A stretch of DNA of 64,000 bases, from contig NZ_JALGBX010000023.1 of NCBI RefSeq assembly GCF_022808175.1, forward strand, positions 62,001 to 126,000. Reading direction: 5' to 3'. Under the pieces are notes generated by a model that did no database searches, was not told the origin of the DNA, and was given only the letters and a program-made list of their open reading frames with translations. Numbering within the stretch: position 1 is the first letter of the stretch; the number at the start of each line of letters is the position of its first letter. This DNA comes from Streptomyces sp. AP-93. Its GTDB lineage: Bacteria; Actinomycetota; Actinomycetes; Streptomycetales; Streptomycetaceae. A program made the position numbers and the translations under genes. Positions 34,911 to 43,322 of the stretch are shown piece after piece.

Positions 34911-37772
34911 CTACTTGACGTAGAGCGTGTGGTCGGGACTCGGGAACTGGATCTGGGTGCACTTGTACGAGGTCCACCGGTGCTCGGCGACCAGGCGCTT
35001 GCCCTGTGCCTCGCAGCCGCCAAGGTTGTTCAGGTCCTCGTACTTGGTCCAGTCGGCGGCGGTGTTGGCCTTGAGCTTGTTCGCGGTGACGTATCCGGCG
35101 GCCTGGCCGCCTGCCGCGACGCCGTCGGTTCCGTCCCAGCGATAGTGCACGCCGAGCCAGACCCGCCCGACGGCATTCTCCGTGGCCGCGGCCGAGAAGG
35201 TGGTGAACGTACGGGTCACACCCAGGGCGTTGGGGTCCTCGGTGGTGGCGGTCCACGTCATCTGGTCGGTGCCGAACCAGTCCCGCATGACCCTGGCCCA
35301 CGCGCCGCCGAAGGTGGCGTGACCGGAGATGTAGGCCGGGAAGGCCGGGCTGAAGTGGTTGCCATTGCGGTCCTGGGACAGCGGCTGCCAGTTCGGGTCG
35401 CCGACCGTGTTCGCGTTCCCGTCGCCGTCCACGCGGACCGCGCTCTCCGGACGCCACAGGTCGATCTCGGTCTGGTACTTCGCGTCCCAGGCCGTCACCG
35501 CCGCGTCGGCCATCGCGAAGGACGTCAGGGCGAACAGCTTGGCGTTGCCGGCGACGGTGAGGCCCTGCTGGCGGGCGAGGATCTGGGTGTGCTCGAACAG
35601 CTGGCCCGGCGGCTTGTACGTGCCGTCGAGGTCATTGGCCCAGAACAGCGCGGCCTGGGTCTGATCGGCGGTCCGAGCAGCGGAGTCGGCCCGGCCCAGG
35701 CTCTTCACGTCGTTGAACTGATCGGTGTACGCCTGGCTCTTGAGAAGACTGTCCATGACGGTCTGGCCGGCCGGCCCGGCCGGCCGGAACTGCGTGCCCG
35801 AGGCCATACCGAAGGGCTTGACCTTGCCCCACTGAGGGGTAGCGCCGTTTCCGGTGCCGGTCGGGCGCCAGTAGCCCGCCACCGTGCTGCCGGTGTACGG
35901 CGCGGCAGGCGCGGAGCCGTCGTTCTGCCGGGCCGTGATCATCGCGGCGGCGGTCTTCTGGCCCACCTCGGTGCCCGCTGCCCGCTGCTCGGCGGTGACG
36001 GCGGCCGGGATCGTCGAGCGGGCGCTCGCGATCTCGTCGTCGAAGTTGTACTGCGGATACACCGACTTCAGGACTTCGAACGCCGCGTGGTCGATGGCGC
36101 TGTTCACGTCCGGCAGGGCTCCGTTGGTGGCGGTGGCCTTGACCAGGTACGGGTCACCCAGGCACTTGGTGGCGCCTTCGGCGCAACGGGCGGAGTTCGC
36201 CGCGTCGTAGATCGCGCCGTGCATCATGGCACCCGCGCGCGCCAGCGGGCCCGGAGCTCCGCCGACCGCCTTGTACGTGGCCTGGAGGACGTCGTTCCAG
36301 TACACGACGTGGTCCTTGACCGGGTCGGCCGGCGCCTCGTACGTCACCAGGATGGAGGGGGCGTTGGCCGGCGCGTCGGCGGAGGCGAAGATCTTGAACG
36401 CCTTGTAGTCGGCCTCGTCCGTGGCCCGCAGGCCGATGGTGTCCACCTCGCGCGGGGTCTGCGACCACTGCTTGACGAGCGGAGTGATGTCCTCCGACAG
36501 CCAGCGCACTCCGCAGTCGGTGTGCCCGTAGGTCTGGGTCGAGGCGGTCACCTTCGAGCGCCAGGCGGGCTGGGTGCTCCAGCGGGTGGCGGCCGACGCG
36601 GTTCCGGTGTCCCAGATCTCCCAGGACCGCGCCTCGCAGGAGTCGGACCACACCGAGTACAGGTTCAGCTCGGCGTTGAGGATGTCCTGCCCGGTGACCG
36701 AGGAGTGCCGGGGGAAGTTGATGAACGACCGGGCCTCGCCCCGCTGCCATTCGCGACCGACGTTCAGCCCGATGTTGCCGGAGAAGTCGTCGGTGTCGCC
36801 GTTGCGGACGAAGGTGTCGAAGTTGGTTCCGAAGTACACGGCGGGGTCGATCGTGACGGGGAACTTCGTCTCCTCGTCGGCCAGGAAGCCCTTGTCCGCG
36901 GTGACCTTGAGGTCGAATTCCCCGCCCCGCTGTACGACGTCCAGGTCGACCTGGACGCGCTTGGCGCCCTCGCGGCCGGTCTTGTCGTGCGAGGCGTCCC
37001 ACATGAAGGGGGTCGGGAGCTGGCCGACGGCCTTGCCGGTCTTCGCGTCGGTGAAGGTGACGGTCTCATCGGCGCCGTGCCCGGCCTTGAGGCCCTTGGC
37101 CCGCAGCGGGAGGGTGAAGGTCGCGGCGCGCTCGGCGCCGGCGCGGTCCTTGACCACGAGATACTGCTCGAAGCCGGTCCTCGTGGCCTCGACCACCAGG
37201 TCGGTGGCGGGCAGCACGTTCTCGTACGTGGCCTTCGCGCCCTCGAGTACGGGCTCCGGCAGTGCGCCCTTCCACCCCAGGGTGACGGCCTGCTCACCGG
37301 CGCCCAGGGTGACCAGGTCACCGCCCGACGCACCGGTGCGCCCAGCGAGCTTGAGGCCGCGCGGGTGGGCCTTGGACCGCACCGAACCGTCTGGACCCTT
37401 CACGAGCGAGACGTCCACCGGCACCCACTGGCCGTTCTCGCGGAACCGCACCGGACCGGCGAACGACTCCACCGCCATGGTCCCGTCAGGGTTCGCCCAT
37501 AACGTGGTGTTCTCCGTGCGGCTGCCGATCACTTCGATCCGGCGCCCTTGGGCCTGCGCGGTGAGCCGGGCCGCGGTCTCTTCGCGGTCGCTGCGCGCGA
37601 CGGTGCCGCGTTGCGCTGCGGCGGGGGAATCCGCTGCCGCGAGGGCGGGAGCGGCGATGCTCGCCGCGATACCTGCCTCGGCGAGCAGCAGGAGGGCCAG
37701 GGGAACGGCCAGGCCTCTGCCATGGCGCGTGGCCCGTGCCGGTCCTCGGGACCGGCTGGTTGAGCTGTGCAC
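34911..37772 (-). CDS. Secreted DNRLRE-type module fused to vanadium-dependent haloperoxidase/PAP2 domain
   Basis: This 953-residue exported protein starts at GTG 37772 after AAGGAG, with a signal peptide (LAVPLALLLLAEAGIAASIA). Residues ~60-420 form the beta-rich module also used by the giant lectin protein (PTPFMWDA) plus a DNRLRE segment with EIWDTGTASAATRW. From about 430 onward it is an all-helical vanadate-binding haloperoxidase/acid phosphatase domain. Visible ligands are KYQTEIDLWRPESAVR (Lys, Arg), AYISGHATFGGAW (Ser-Gly-His) and VGRVWLGVHYRWDG (Arg, His). All metal-site residues of the chloroperoxidase type are present, so it may be active, either oxidising halide or cleaving phosphate esters. 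The wall-associated module would hold it at the surface. Confidence 0.85.
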   Translation of the reverse strand: MHSSTSRSRGPARATRHGRGLAVPLALLLLAEAGIAASIAAPALAAADSPAAAQRGTVARSDREETAARLTAQAQGRRIEVIGSRTENTTLWANPDGTMAVESFAGPVRFRENGQWVPVDVSLVKGPDGSVRSKAHPRGLKLAGRTGASGGDLVTLGAGEQAVTLGWKGALPEPVLEGAKATYENVLPATDLVVEATRTGFEQYLVVKDRAGAERAATFTLPLRAKGLKAGHGADETVTFTDAKTGKAVGQLPTPFMWDASHDKTGREGAKRVQVDLDVVQRGGEFDLKVTADKGFLADEETKFPVTIDPAVYFGTNFDTFVRNGDTDDFSGNIGLNVGREWQRGEARSFINFPRHSSVTGQDILNAELNLYSVWSDSCEARSWEIWDTGTASAATRWSTQPAWRSKVTASTQTYGHTDCGVRWLSEDITPLVKQWSQTPREVDTIGLRATDEADYKAFKIFASADAPANAPSILVTYEAPADPVKDHVVYWNDVLQATYKAVGGAPGPLARAGAMMHGAIYDAANSARCAEGATKCLGDPYLVKATATNGALPDVNSAIDHAAFEVLKSVYPQYNFDDEIASARSTIPAAVTAEQRAAGTEVGQKTAAAMITARQNDGSAPAAPYTGSTVAGYWRPTGTGNGATPQWGKVKPFGMASGTQFRPAGPAGQTVMDSLLKSQAYTDQFNDVKSLGRADSAARTADQTQAALFWANDLDGTYKPPGQLFEHTQILARQQGLTVAGNAKLFALTSFAMADAAVTAWDAKYQTEIDLWRPESAVRVDGDGNANTVGDPNWQPLSQDRNGNHFSPAFPAYISGHATFGGAWARVMRDWFGTDQMTWTATTEDPNALGVTRTFTTFSAAATENAVGRVWLGVHYRWDGTDGVAAGGQAAGYVTANKLKANTAADWTKYEDLNNLGGCEAQGKRLVAEHRWTSYKCTQIQFPSPDHTLYVK

Positions 37773-37870
37773 GCTGTCGACTCCTTGCCATCAGAAGCGG
37801 GGATCAGACGTGCGGATGCTTCCAGTGGCCACTCAGCGTGTCCATGCGGCGTCTCACCGTACGGCAGTGA

Positions 37871-38418
37871 TCATGGCGACGCCGGAACGGGGAACTCCAA
37901 GACGATGCCCGGGAAGCCACAAGAGGCTTGGATATGGGGCCGGTTGATGCAGATCACCGCACTTGCGCCCGACGGCGTGGGCATTGTCGAAGGCGCGGCT
38001 CGTGACGTAGGTCGCGGCGCCCGCGAGGGTGATGCCCAGCCACTCCCGGCGGCCGTCCAGTGCGACGAGGCGGAGTCGTCGTAGCCTTCCTCGCGCAGGT
38101 AGCCGCCGAGATGTCCGAGGACGGAGCTCTCGGACAGCAGTGCGTATGGCAGGTAGACGAGTGCGGCTACGGCGGTGGCGGGCAGCAGTAGGCGGCGGCG
38201 TACCACCAGGACAATCCCGCAGGGTCGTCGTGGTAGCCGTCGGTGCGCACGGTCAGGACGAGTACGGCGACGAGTGCGGACAGCAGGCGCCCGCTGCGGA
38301 CGGTGCGCGGGTTGAACACAGGGCTCAGCGTGGCAGCCGGCGGGCCCTGGATGTCGCTTGGAGACACGCGGCATCAGCGTTTCGTGTACGCCGGGCCCGT
38401 CACGCACCGGCCGTACGG
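37871..38418 (-). pseudogene. Remnant of a glycosyltransferase-87/DUF2029-like membrane protein
   Basis: A minus-strand frame contains VVRRRLLLPATAVAALVYLP followed by LGHLGGYLREEGYDD, typical of polyprenol-mannose-dependent membrane glycosyltransferases of actinomycetes. Upstream and downstream parts fall into other frames (for example LGITLAGAATYVTSRAFDNA), and most transmembrane helices are missing. It lies directly downstream of the intact TIGR04282 gene, as the last member of a once larger glycosylation operon. Confidence 0.55.
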
Positions 38419-39069
38419 TCATCCGCGATGTCGCCGGTGTTCATCGCCTTCTGCTGCCCGGGTCAGCTGGGTGACTGCTGTGGCGAAGCGGGTGTGGGGT
38501 GCTGAGGTGGCCACGGCGTGGGCGTCGGCTGCGGTGTCGACGTCGCGCAGCATCGGCAGGTCGCGGACCGTGACGCCTGCGGCGGTGAGCCTGCGTCGCT
38601 GCTGCGCGCAGACTTCGGATTCCGGCACCGGCACCCCGTGCACCAGTGCGGGGTCGGGGTCGGCCAGGCCCAGGGCCCAGAATCCGCCGTCGAGGGCGGG
38701 TCCGATCCATGCGCCGCAATCGTGCCAGGCGTCGTCGGCGAGAGCGGGTGCGAGGTCGGCGGGCGTCGCCTGCGGGGTGTCCATGGCGATCAGGACGGCA
38801 GGGCCTGTGCAGAGCGCGAAGGCTGCGGCCAGCCGCTCGTCGAGCCGGCCCTGGCCTTGCGGGACGACGTCGATGCCCGGTGGAAGCCATGGGCCCGGTT
38901 CGCCCTCCAGCACCAGTACGCGCCGTCGCGCGGGGGCGGCGAGCACCATGGCCAGGGTGTCGGCGAGCATCGCCTCGGCGAGGAGGGCCGCCTCCTGGGG
39001 TGTGTAGGGCGGGGTGAGGCGTGTCTTGACACGGCCGGGAAGGGGTTCCTTGGCGATGACGAGCAGCAT
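38419..39069 (-). CDS. TIGR04282/DUF2064-family glycosyltransferase
   Basis: This 216-residue GT-A fold protein begins with the family signature MLLVIAKEPLPGRVKTRLTP, has the DTP-type metal motif AVLIAMDTPQATPADL and the acceptor-side GPALDGGFWALGL. The family includes arsenosugar-type and other small nucleotide-sugar transferases in operons with GT2 enzymes and membrane glycosyltransferases. ATG 39069 follows AGGTGGG and lies two bases after the stop of the shortened GT2 gene. Length and motifs are normal, so this may be the only functional enzyme left in the operon. Confidence 0.8.
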   Translation of the reverse strand: MLLVIAKEPLPGRVKTRLTPPYTPQEAALLAEAMLADTLAMVLAAPARRRVLVLEGEPGPWLPPGIDVVPQGQGRLDERLAAAFALCTGPAVLIAMDTPQATPADLAPALADDAWHDCGAWIGPALDGGFWALGLADPDPALVHGVPVPESEVCAQQRRRLTAAGVTVRDLPMLRDVDTAADAHAVATSAPHTRFATAVTQLTRAAEGDEHRRHRG

Positions 39070-39071
39070 CG

Positions 39072-39557
39072 TCACAGCCCACCTGCCTCTCTGGCTTTCG
39101 TGCGTGGAGGCTGGACGAGCACAGCGCACATGTCGTGCACGGTGTGCCAGATGCCCCGCCAGGTCCCGGTGACCTTCGACGTCCCGGTCCTGGGCCGGTA
39201 GGGGACATCCGGCTCCCGGATCCGGCGGCCGGCGTCGGCGGCGCGGACGACCACCTGCAGCGGATAACCGCTGCGTCGGTCGGTGAGGTCCAGGCCGAGC
39301 AGCGCCTCCCGGCGGGCGGCGCGCATCGGGCCGAGATCGCGCAGCCGAAGTCCGGTCCGCCGACGTAGCATCCCTGCCAGCACCAGATTCCCGGCCCGCG
39401 CATGCAGCGGCCAGGCACGGTGCCCCTGCGGCCGGCGCCGGCCGAGCATCAGATCGGCCCGCCCCTCGGCCACCTCGCGCACGAGGGAGGGCAGACCGCG
39501 GGCTTCATCCAGACACGGCAGGACGACAGCGACCGTCGCCGCGTTCGAGGCGCTCAC
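39072..39557 (-). CDS. Internally deleted family 2 glycosyltransferase
   Basis: The N-terminal strand VAVVLPCLDEARGLPSLV is joined directly to REVAEGRADLMLGRRRPQGH and the rest of the C-terminal half (NLVLAGMLRRRTGLRL, VRAADAGRRIREPDVPYRPR). In full-length relatives about 60-70 residues lie between these parts, including the nucleotide-binding loop and the DxD metal motif. The reading frame is intact (161 residues from GTG 39557), so a protein may be made but cannot bind the donor sugar normally. Probably a decaying polyprenyl-phosphate sugar transferase. Confidence 0.7.
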   Translation of the reverse strand: MSASNAATVAVVLPCLDEARGLPSLVREVAEGRADLMLGRRRPQGHRAWPLHARAGNLVLAGMLRRRTGLRLRDLGPMRAARREALLGLDLTDRRSGYPLQVVVRAADAGRRIREPDVPYRPRTGTSKVTGTWRGIWHTVHDMCAVLVQPPRTKAREAGGL

Positions 39558-39604
39558 GCCCCACACCGTACGCACCCTGGGTGCCCGTGCGGGGCATGCG
39601 GTCC

Positions 39605-40275
39605 TCACGACTCGCGGGCGTCGCCCGTCCCGCGCAGGCGACTGTGCGCGAATTCCCTCATTCCGTCGGCGAAGGCGATCTCGGCGTGCCAGCCCAGCTC
39701 GCCGGTCAGCCGCCGCAGCAGGCCCGGCTCCCGGCCGGCCAGTGCCTCCAGCGCCACCGTATTGGCCGCGGCCACGTCACGGACGTGCACGAAGTCGCGC
39801 CGCTGCCCGCCGTCCTCGAACACGCGCGGCGCCTCGCCCCGGGCGAGCGCCGACCGGAAGAACGAAGCCACACCCGCGTAGGGGGTGTCGCGCGGCAGCC
39901 CCGGCCCGTACACATTGTGGTAGCGCAGCGCCACCGCCCGGCCGCCGCACGCCCGCGCCCAGGCGGGGGCCAGATGCACCTGGGCCAGCTTGGTCGCGGC
40001 GGACGCACTGCGCGTTCGGCCGGCGCGTCCTCGTCGTAGCCGCCCTCCCCGTACACGGCCATCGACCCCGCCAGCAGCAGCTCGCGCACCCCGGTCTCCG
40101 TCATGGCCACCAGCAGCATCGCCGCCGCATCCACTCCCCGCAGCGCCCGGGCCAGGGCCGCGCCGTCCCGGACTTCCGCGCGGATCCACTCGACTCCGGC
40201 TGATGGGGGCGGCGGGGCCGCCAGATGCGCCGCTGACATGAGCAGGGCATCGAGTACGACGGGTTCATGGCCGCG
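39605..40275 (-). pseudogene. NAD-dependent epimerase/dehydratase, degenerate
   Basis: The C-terminal half is well preserved in one frame: RAVALRYHNVYGPGLPRDTP, SFFRSALARGEAPRVFEDGG and RRDFVHVRDVAAANTVALEA. The N-terminal part lies in another frame (GHEPVVLDALL, then VRELLLAGSMAVYGEG) with the Rossmann TGGAGFIG loop and the segment before LAGSM deleted and a frameshift after EDAPAE. The catalytic Tyr-x-x-x-Lys is not continuous. A sugar-nucleotide epimerase that once headed the glycosylation operon. Confidence 0.75.
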
Positions 40276-40392
40276 GGCGGCGCATGGTGGCGATGTCGCG
40301 TCCCACCGGTGCCCGCAGGACCGCAGGACGTCGCCGACTTCCGCTTGGGGCCTGTCTGGTTCATGCCCGTGGTGTTGAAAGCCGAGGTCTCC

Positions 40393-40815
40393 TCAGCTGA
40401 TCGAGAGGGCCGGACCGGTGACCATGAGGCCCAAGTCGTGGCACGCGTAGGCAAAGAACGCGAACATCACGAGGGCCGCGCCGCCGAGCGCGGTGTCCTT
40501 GAGGAACTGTGTCTGCTCCATCTGCTTGGCCTGCGGGTCGCTTTCCTTCCAGAAGCCGTGCATCAGCAGGGCCACCGAGAACGAGAAGGCCGCCAGCGCC
40601 AGGGCCCCGATGTCGGCCCACAGGCCGACGGCGACGCTCACCGCGCCCAAGAGCAGGACCAGACCGCTGACGATCGTGGCCGGGACAGCCAGGGGCACTC
40701 CGCGGGAAGCGGCATACCCGGCCATCTGCTGGGTCTTGGTCAGGTGTGCCACCGCGGAAGCGGCGAAGAGGCCGACGAACAGCAGGCGGCCGATCAGCAC
40801 GAGAACGTCCATCAT
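40393..40815 (-). CDS. DoxX-family membrane protein
   Basis: This 140-residue protein has four transmembrane helices. The DoxX pattern is clear: LIGRLLFVGLFAASAVAHL, then the KTQQMAGYAASRGVP loop, LVLLLGAVSVAVGLW, and a final VMFAFFAYACHDLG helix. DoxX proteins are poorly understood; some form redox complexes with superoxide dismutase and thiosulfate-oxidising partners, others are quinone-linked. It is divergent from another DoxX-like gene at 41156, and the 340-base gap between them carries both promoters. Confidence 0.82.
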   Translation of the reverse strand: MMDVLVLIGRLLFVGLFAASAVAHLTKTQQMAGYAASRGVPLAVPATIVSGLVLLLGAVSVAVGLWADIGALALAAFSFSVALLMHGFWKESDPQAKQMEQTQFLKDTALGGAALVMFAFFAYACHDLGLMVTGPALSIS

Positions 40816-41155
40816 GACCTCCGTAAGGCATCACCATCACCCATGACGCGCAGGCATGGACCGACATACCGTTTATGCCCGCTTTATCCCGCTTCACTCG
40901 CCCGACCCAGCCCGCCACCGGAGCCGGACAGCTCAATGGTGCAGGTGTGGCCGGCCACCGGGGGCTTCCGCGCCGGGCGTGCTGGGTTGCCCGGGGCTGC
41001 CCACCCTGGTCCGGGGTGGTTCCGGGGTGGTCCGGGGTGGTGCCGTTCACGTTCCGTAAGGCCACGCGGGCTTGCCACCGCGGTGGCGGCGTGAGTCGAT
41101 GGAAGTGCAGCCAGCAGAACCTCGGCCCCGCCAGCACGATCAGAGGTCGCTCAGC
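40816..41155. promoter_or_regulatory. Divergent promoter region between two DoxX-like genes
   Basis: No gene is evident. Bases about 41009-41043 hold three near-tandem copies of an 11-bp unit TCCGGGGTGGT (the first two separated by one or two bases). These could be a regulator-binding array for the divergent transcripts or simple slippage. Confidence 0.4.
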
Positions 41156-41707
41156 ATGGCCGTCACCAAAGGGACTGTGAACCCCGTTCCGGAGCCCCTG
41201 GGCTCCTCCCGCCTCTCGCGGGTGCTGCTGGCCGTCTGCCGTGTCACGGTCGGTCTGCTGTGGATCCAGAACCTTTCCTGGAAGAACCCGCCGCACTTCG
41301 GGAACAACACCGACCCCCCGCGCGATCTGTACGCCTGGACCCTGAACGGGGTGGAGCACGAGGTGTTCGCCCCGTGGGCGTGGCTGGTCGAGCACCTGAT
41401 CATCCCGAACTTCTCGGTGTTCGCCTGGGGGGCCTTCGCCATCGAGGCGTGCCTGGGCGCGTTCTTGCTGGTGGGCCTCGCCACCCGCCTCTGGGCGGTG
41501 GTGGGGCTGGTCCAGACGACCGCCATCACCTTCTCCGTACTGAACACGCCGCACGAGTGGTTCTGGTCGTACTTCTTGATGTACGCCGTGCATTTGGCGT
41601 TGCTGGCCACAGCGGCCGGGCGCGCCTACGGCGTGGACAGTGCTCTTCGCCCCGTATGGCGGCAGCGAGGCGGCCGATGGTCGCGGGTGCTCCTCGCAGC
41701 CTCGTAG
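41156..41707 (+). CDS. DoxX/DoxD-like membrane protein
   Basis: This 183-residue four-helix membrane protein of the DoxX/TQO small-subunit type has VLLAVCRVTVGLLWIQNLSW with the conserved Trp and Lys that follow, an extracellular loop NTDPPRDLYAW, FAIEACLGAFLLVGLATRLW, and SYFLMYAVHLALLATAA. ATG 41156 has AGAGG upstream. It starts a five-gene unit of closely spaced + strand genes. In mycobacterial relatives of the cluster, membrane redox proteins also sit at this end, so it may supply or drain electrons for the pathway. Confidence 0.75.
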   Translation: MAVTKGTVNPVPEPLGSSRLSRVLLAVCRVTVGLLWIQNLSWKNPPHFGNNTDPPRDLYAWTLNGVEHEVFAPWAWLVEHLIIPNFSVFAWGAFAIEACLGAFLLVGLATRLWAVVGLVQTTAITFSVLNTPHEWFWSYFLMYAVHLALLATAAGRAYGVDSALRPVWRQRGGRWSRVLLAAS

Positions 41708-41724
41708 ATCTGGAGGACGATCCC

Positions 41725-42171
41725 ATGCAGATTCCACGATCCGGTATCGGCCCCACGGCCGCCGGCCTGGGCGTGGGTGCCGCGGCTTGCGCTGTGTTGG
41801 GTATCGCCGACGGCCCGCCGTGGCGGATCGTCACGCTCGGCGGGGCTGGGACGCTGGTGCTGCTGATCCTCGCCGCCGTGGCCGTGGCTGCCGGACTCTC
41901 GGCGGTGCGGGGGCTGATCACGCTGGCCGGGGCTGGTTTCCTGGCGGCCGCGGTCTTGCAGCTGGTGCAGATCGGCTGGACGGGTGCGAACCTGCTCGGA
42001 GGCGACGGTTCCACCGTCGCGCTGCTCCTCGGTTTCGCCGTAGGCCTGCTCGCCCTCGGCCTCGCCCCGGCCCCGGCCCCGGCACCGGCACCGGCACCGG
42101 CACCGGCACCGGCACCGAAAACCAGTACGGACGCCTCTGTCCCCGCCACGGGAAGGCATGATCCCGCATGA
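41725..42171 (+). CDS. Rv1678-like membrane protein with an Ala-Pro tail
   Basis: This 148-residue protein has four hydrophobic helices (AAGLGVGAAACAVLGIA, LVLLILAAVAVAAGLSAV, LITLAGAGFLAAAVLQLVQI, VALLLGFAVGLLALGLA) and then nine Ala-Pro pairs encoded by a hexanucleotide repeat (42064-42117) and a short polar end. ATG 41725 follows GGAGG. Its stop overlaps the next ATG (ATGA). Its position before an acyl-CoA-dehydrogenase-like gene, an SBP-like gene and a radical SAM gene matches the mycobacterial Rv1678 family. Function unknown; the repeat length may vary between strains. Confidence 0.7.
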   Translation: MQIPRSGIGPTAAGLGVGAAACAVLGIADGPPWRIVTLGGAGTLVLLILAAVAVAAGLSAVRGLITLAGAGFLAAAVLQLVQIGWTGANLLGGDGSTVALLLGFAVGLLALGLAPAPAPAPAPAPAPAPAPKTSTDASVPATGRHDPA

Positions 42172-43292
42172 ATCTCGACACCCTGCTGCATCCCGTCCTG
42201 GCCACCGCTGCGGAGCACGCCCCGGCCGTGGATGCGGACGGCCGCTTCCCGACCGAGGCGGTATCCGCGCTCATCGGCTCGGGTCTGATGGGCCTGACGC
42301 TGCCCGAGCAGGAGGGCGGGCTGGGAGGAGGCCCGCAGGAATTCGCCCGGGCAACCGCCGCACTGGCCGGGGCCTGCGGATCGACGGCCATGGTCTACCT
42401 CATGCACGTCAGCGCGGCCATGACCGTGATGTCGGCCCCGCCCCGGGCGCTGCCCTCCGTACTGCGCGGCCTGGCCGGCGGGCAGACGCTCGCCACGCTC
42501 GCCTTCAGCGAGCCCGGCTCCCGCTCCCACTTCTGGGCGCCCATCTCCCAGGCCAAACGCAACGGCGGCCCGGATGCCCGGTTCACCGCGGACAAGAGCT
42601 GGGTGACCTCCGCCGGTCACGCACAGCTCTACGTCACCTCCGTACAGTCGGCCGACGAGCCCGGCACCGTCGACCTCTACGCCATCGAAGCAGACCGGCC
42701 CGGCGTGAGCGTGACCGGCTCATTCCGCGGCCTCGGCCTGCGGGGCAATGCCTCCGCCCCCATGCGGTTCGAGGTGAGCGTCTCGGACACCGCACGCCTC
42801 GGTGAGGCGGGAAGCGGCCTGGCCAGGATGACCGAGACGGTCATGCCCTGGTTCAACCTCGGCAACGCTGCCGTCTCCCTCGGTCTGGCCTCCGCCGCCC
42901 TGCAGGCAGCCGTGCGGCACACCACAAGCGCGACCCTCCAGCACACCGGGCAGACCCTCGCCGAGCTGCCCACCATCCGCGCCCGTCTCGCCAAGACCTC
43001 CCTGCGGCTGGAAGCCGCGAGCGCCTACCTCGCCGCCGCGGCGGCGAGCATGGCCGCACCCGACGAGCAGACCCCCCTGTACGTCCTGGGCGTCAAGGCC
43101 CTGGCCAATGACACCGCCCTGACCGTCACCGACGACGCCATGCGGGTGTGCGGCGGCGCCGCCTTCTCCAACCATCTGGCCATCGAACGCTACTTCCGCG
43201 ACGCCCGCGCCGGCCACGTCATGGCCCCCACCGCAGACGCCCTCTACGACTTCTACGGCAAGGCCATCACCGGCCAGCCGGTGTTCGGCTGA
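42168..43292 (+). CDS. Acyl-CoA dehydrogenase-family flavoprotein (FadE16-like)
   Basis: This 374-residue protein has the three-part acyl-CoA dehydrogenase fold. The helical N-terminus contains LTLPEQEGGLGGGPQEF, the middle strand domain TLAFSEPGSRSHFW and SWVTSAGHAQLYVTS, and the C-terminal helices RYFRDARAGHVMAPTADALY with the usual closing motif. FAD and an acyl- or other thioester/nitro-type substrate would bind between the domains. The base catalyst cannot be assigned with certainty, so dehydrogenation, monooxygenation or dehalogenation are all possible. It overlaps the membrane protein gene by four bases and is followed 30 bases later by the SBP-like gene. Equivalent in order to mycobacterial fadE16. 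Confidence 0.82.
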   Translation: MNLDTLLHPVLATAAEHAPAVDADGRFPTEAVSALIGSGLMGLTLPEQEGGLGGGPQEFARATAALAGACGSTAMVYLMHVSAAMTVMSAPPRALPSVLRGLAGGQTLATLAFSEPGSRSHFWAPISQAKRNGGPDARFTADKSWVTSAGHAQLYVTSVQSADEPGTVDLYAIEADRPGVSVTGSFRGLGLRGNASAPMRFEVSVSDTARLGEAGSGLARMTETVMPWFNLGNAAVSLGLASAALQAAVRHTTSATLQHTGQTLAELPTIRARLAKTSLRLEAASAYLAAAAASMAAPDEQTPLYVLGVKALANDTALTVTDDAMRVCGGAAFSNHLAIERYFRDARAGHVMAPTADALYDFYGKAITGQPVFG

Positions 43293-43322
43293 ACCCCGCC
43301 ACCCGTCCGAAGGAGAGGCACT

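Noticed and set aside
34437..37502. A 1,021-codon plus-strand open frame
   Set aside because: It is antisense to the haloperoxidase fusion and its small partner; no recognisable domain, biased composition.
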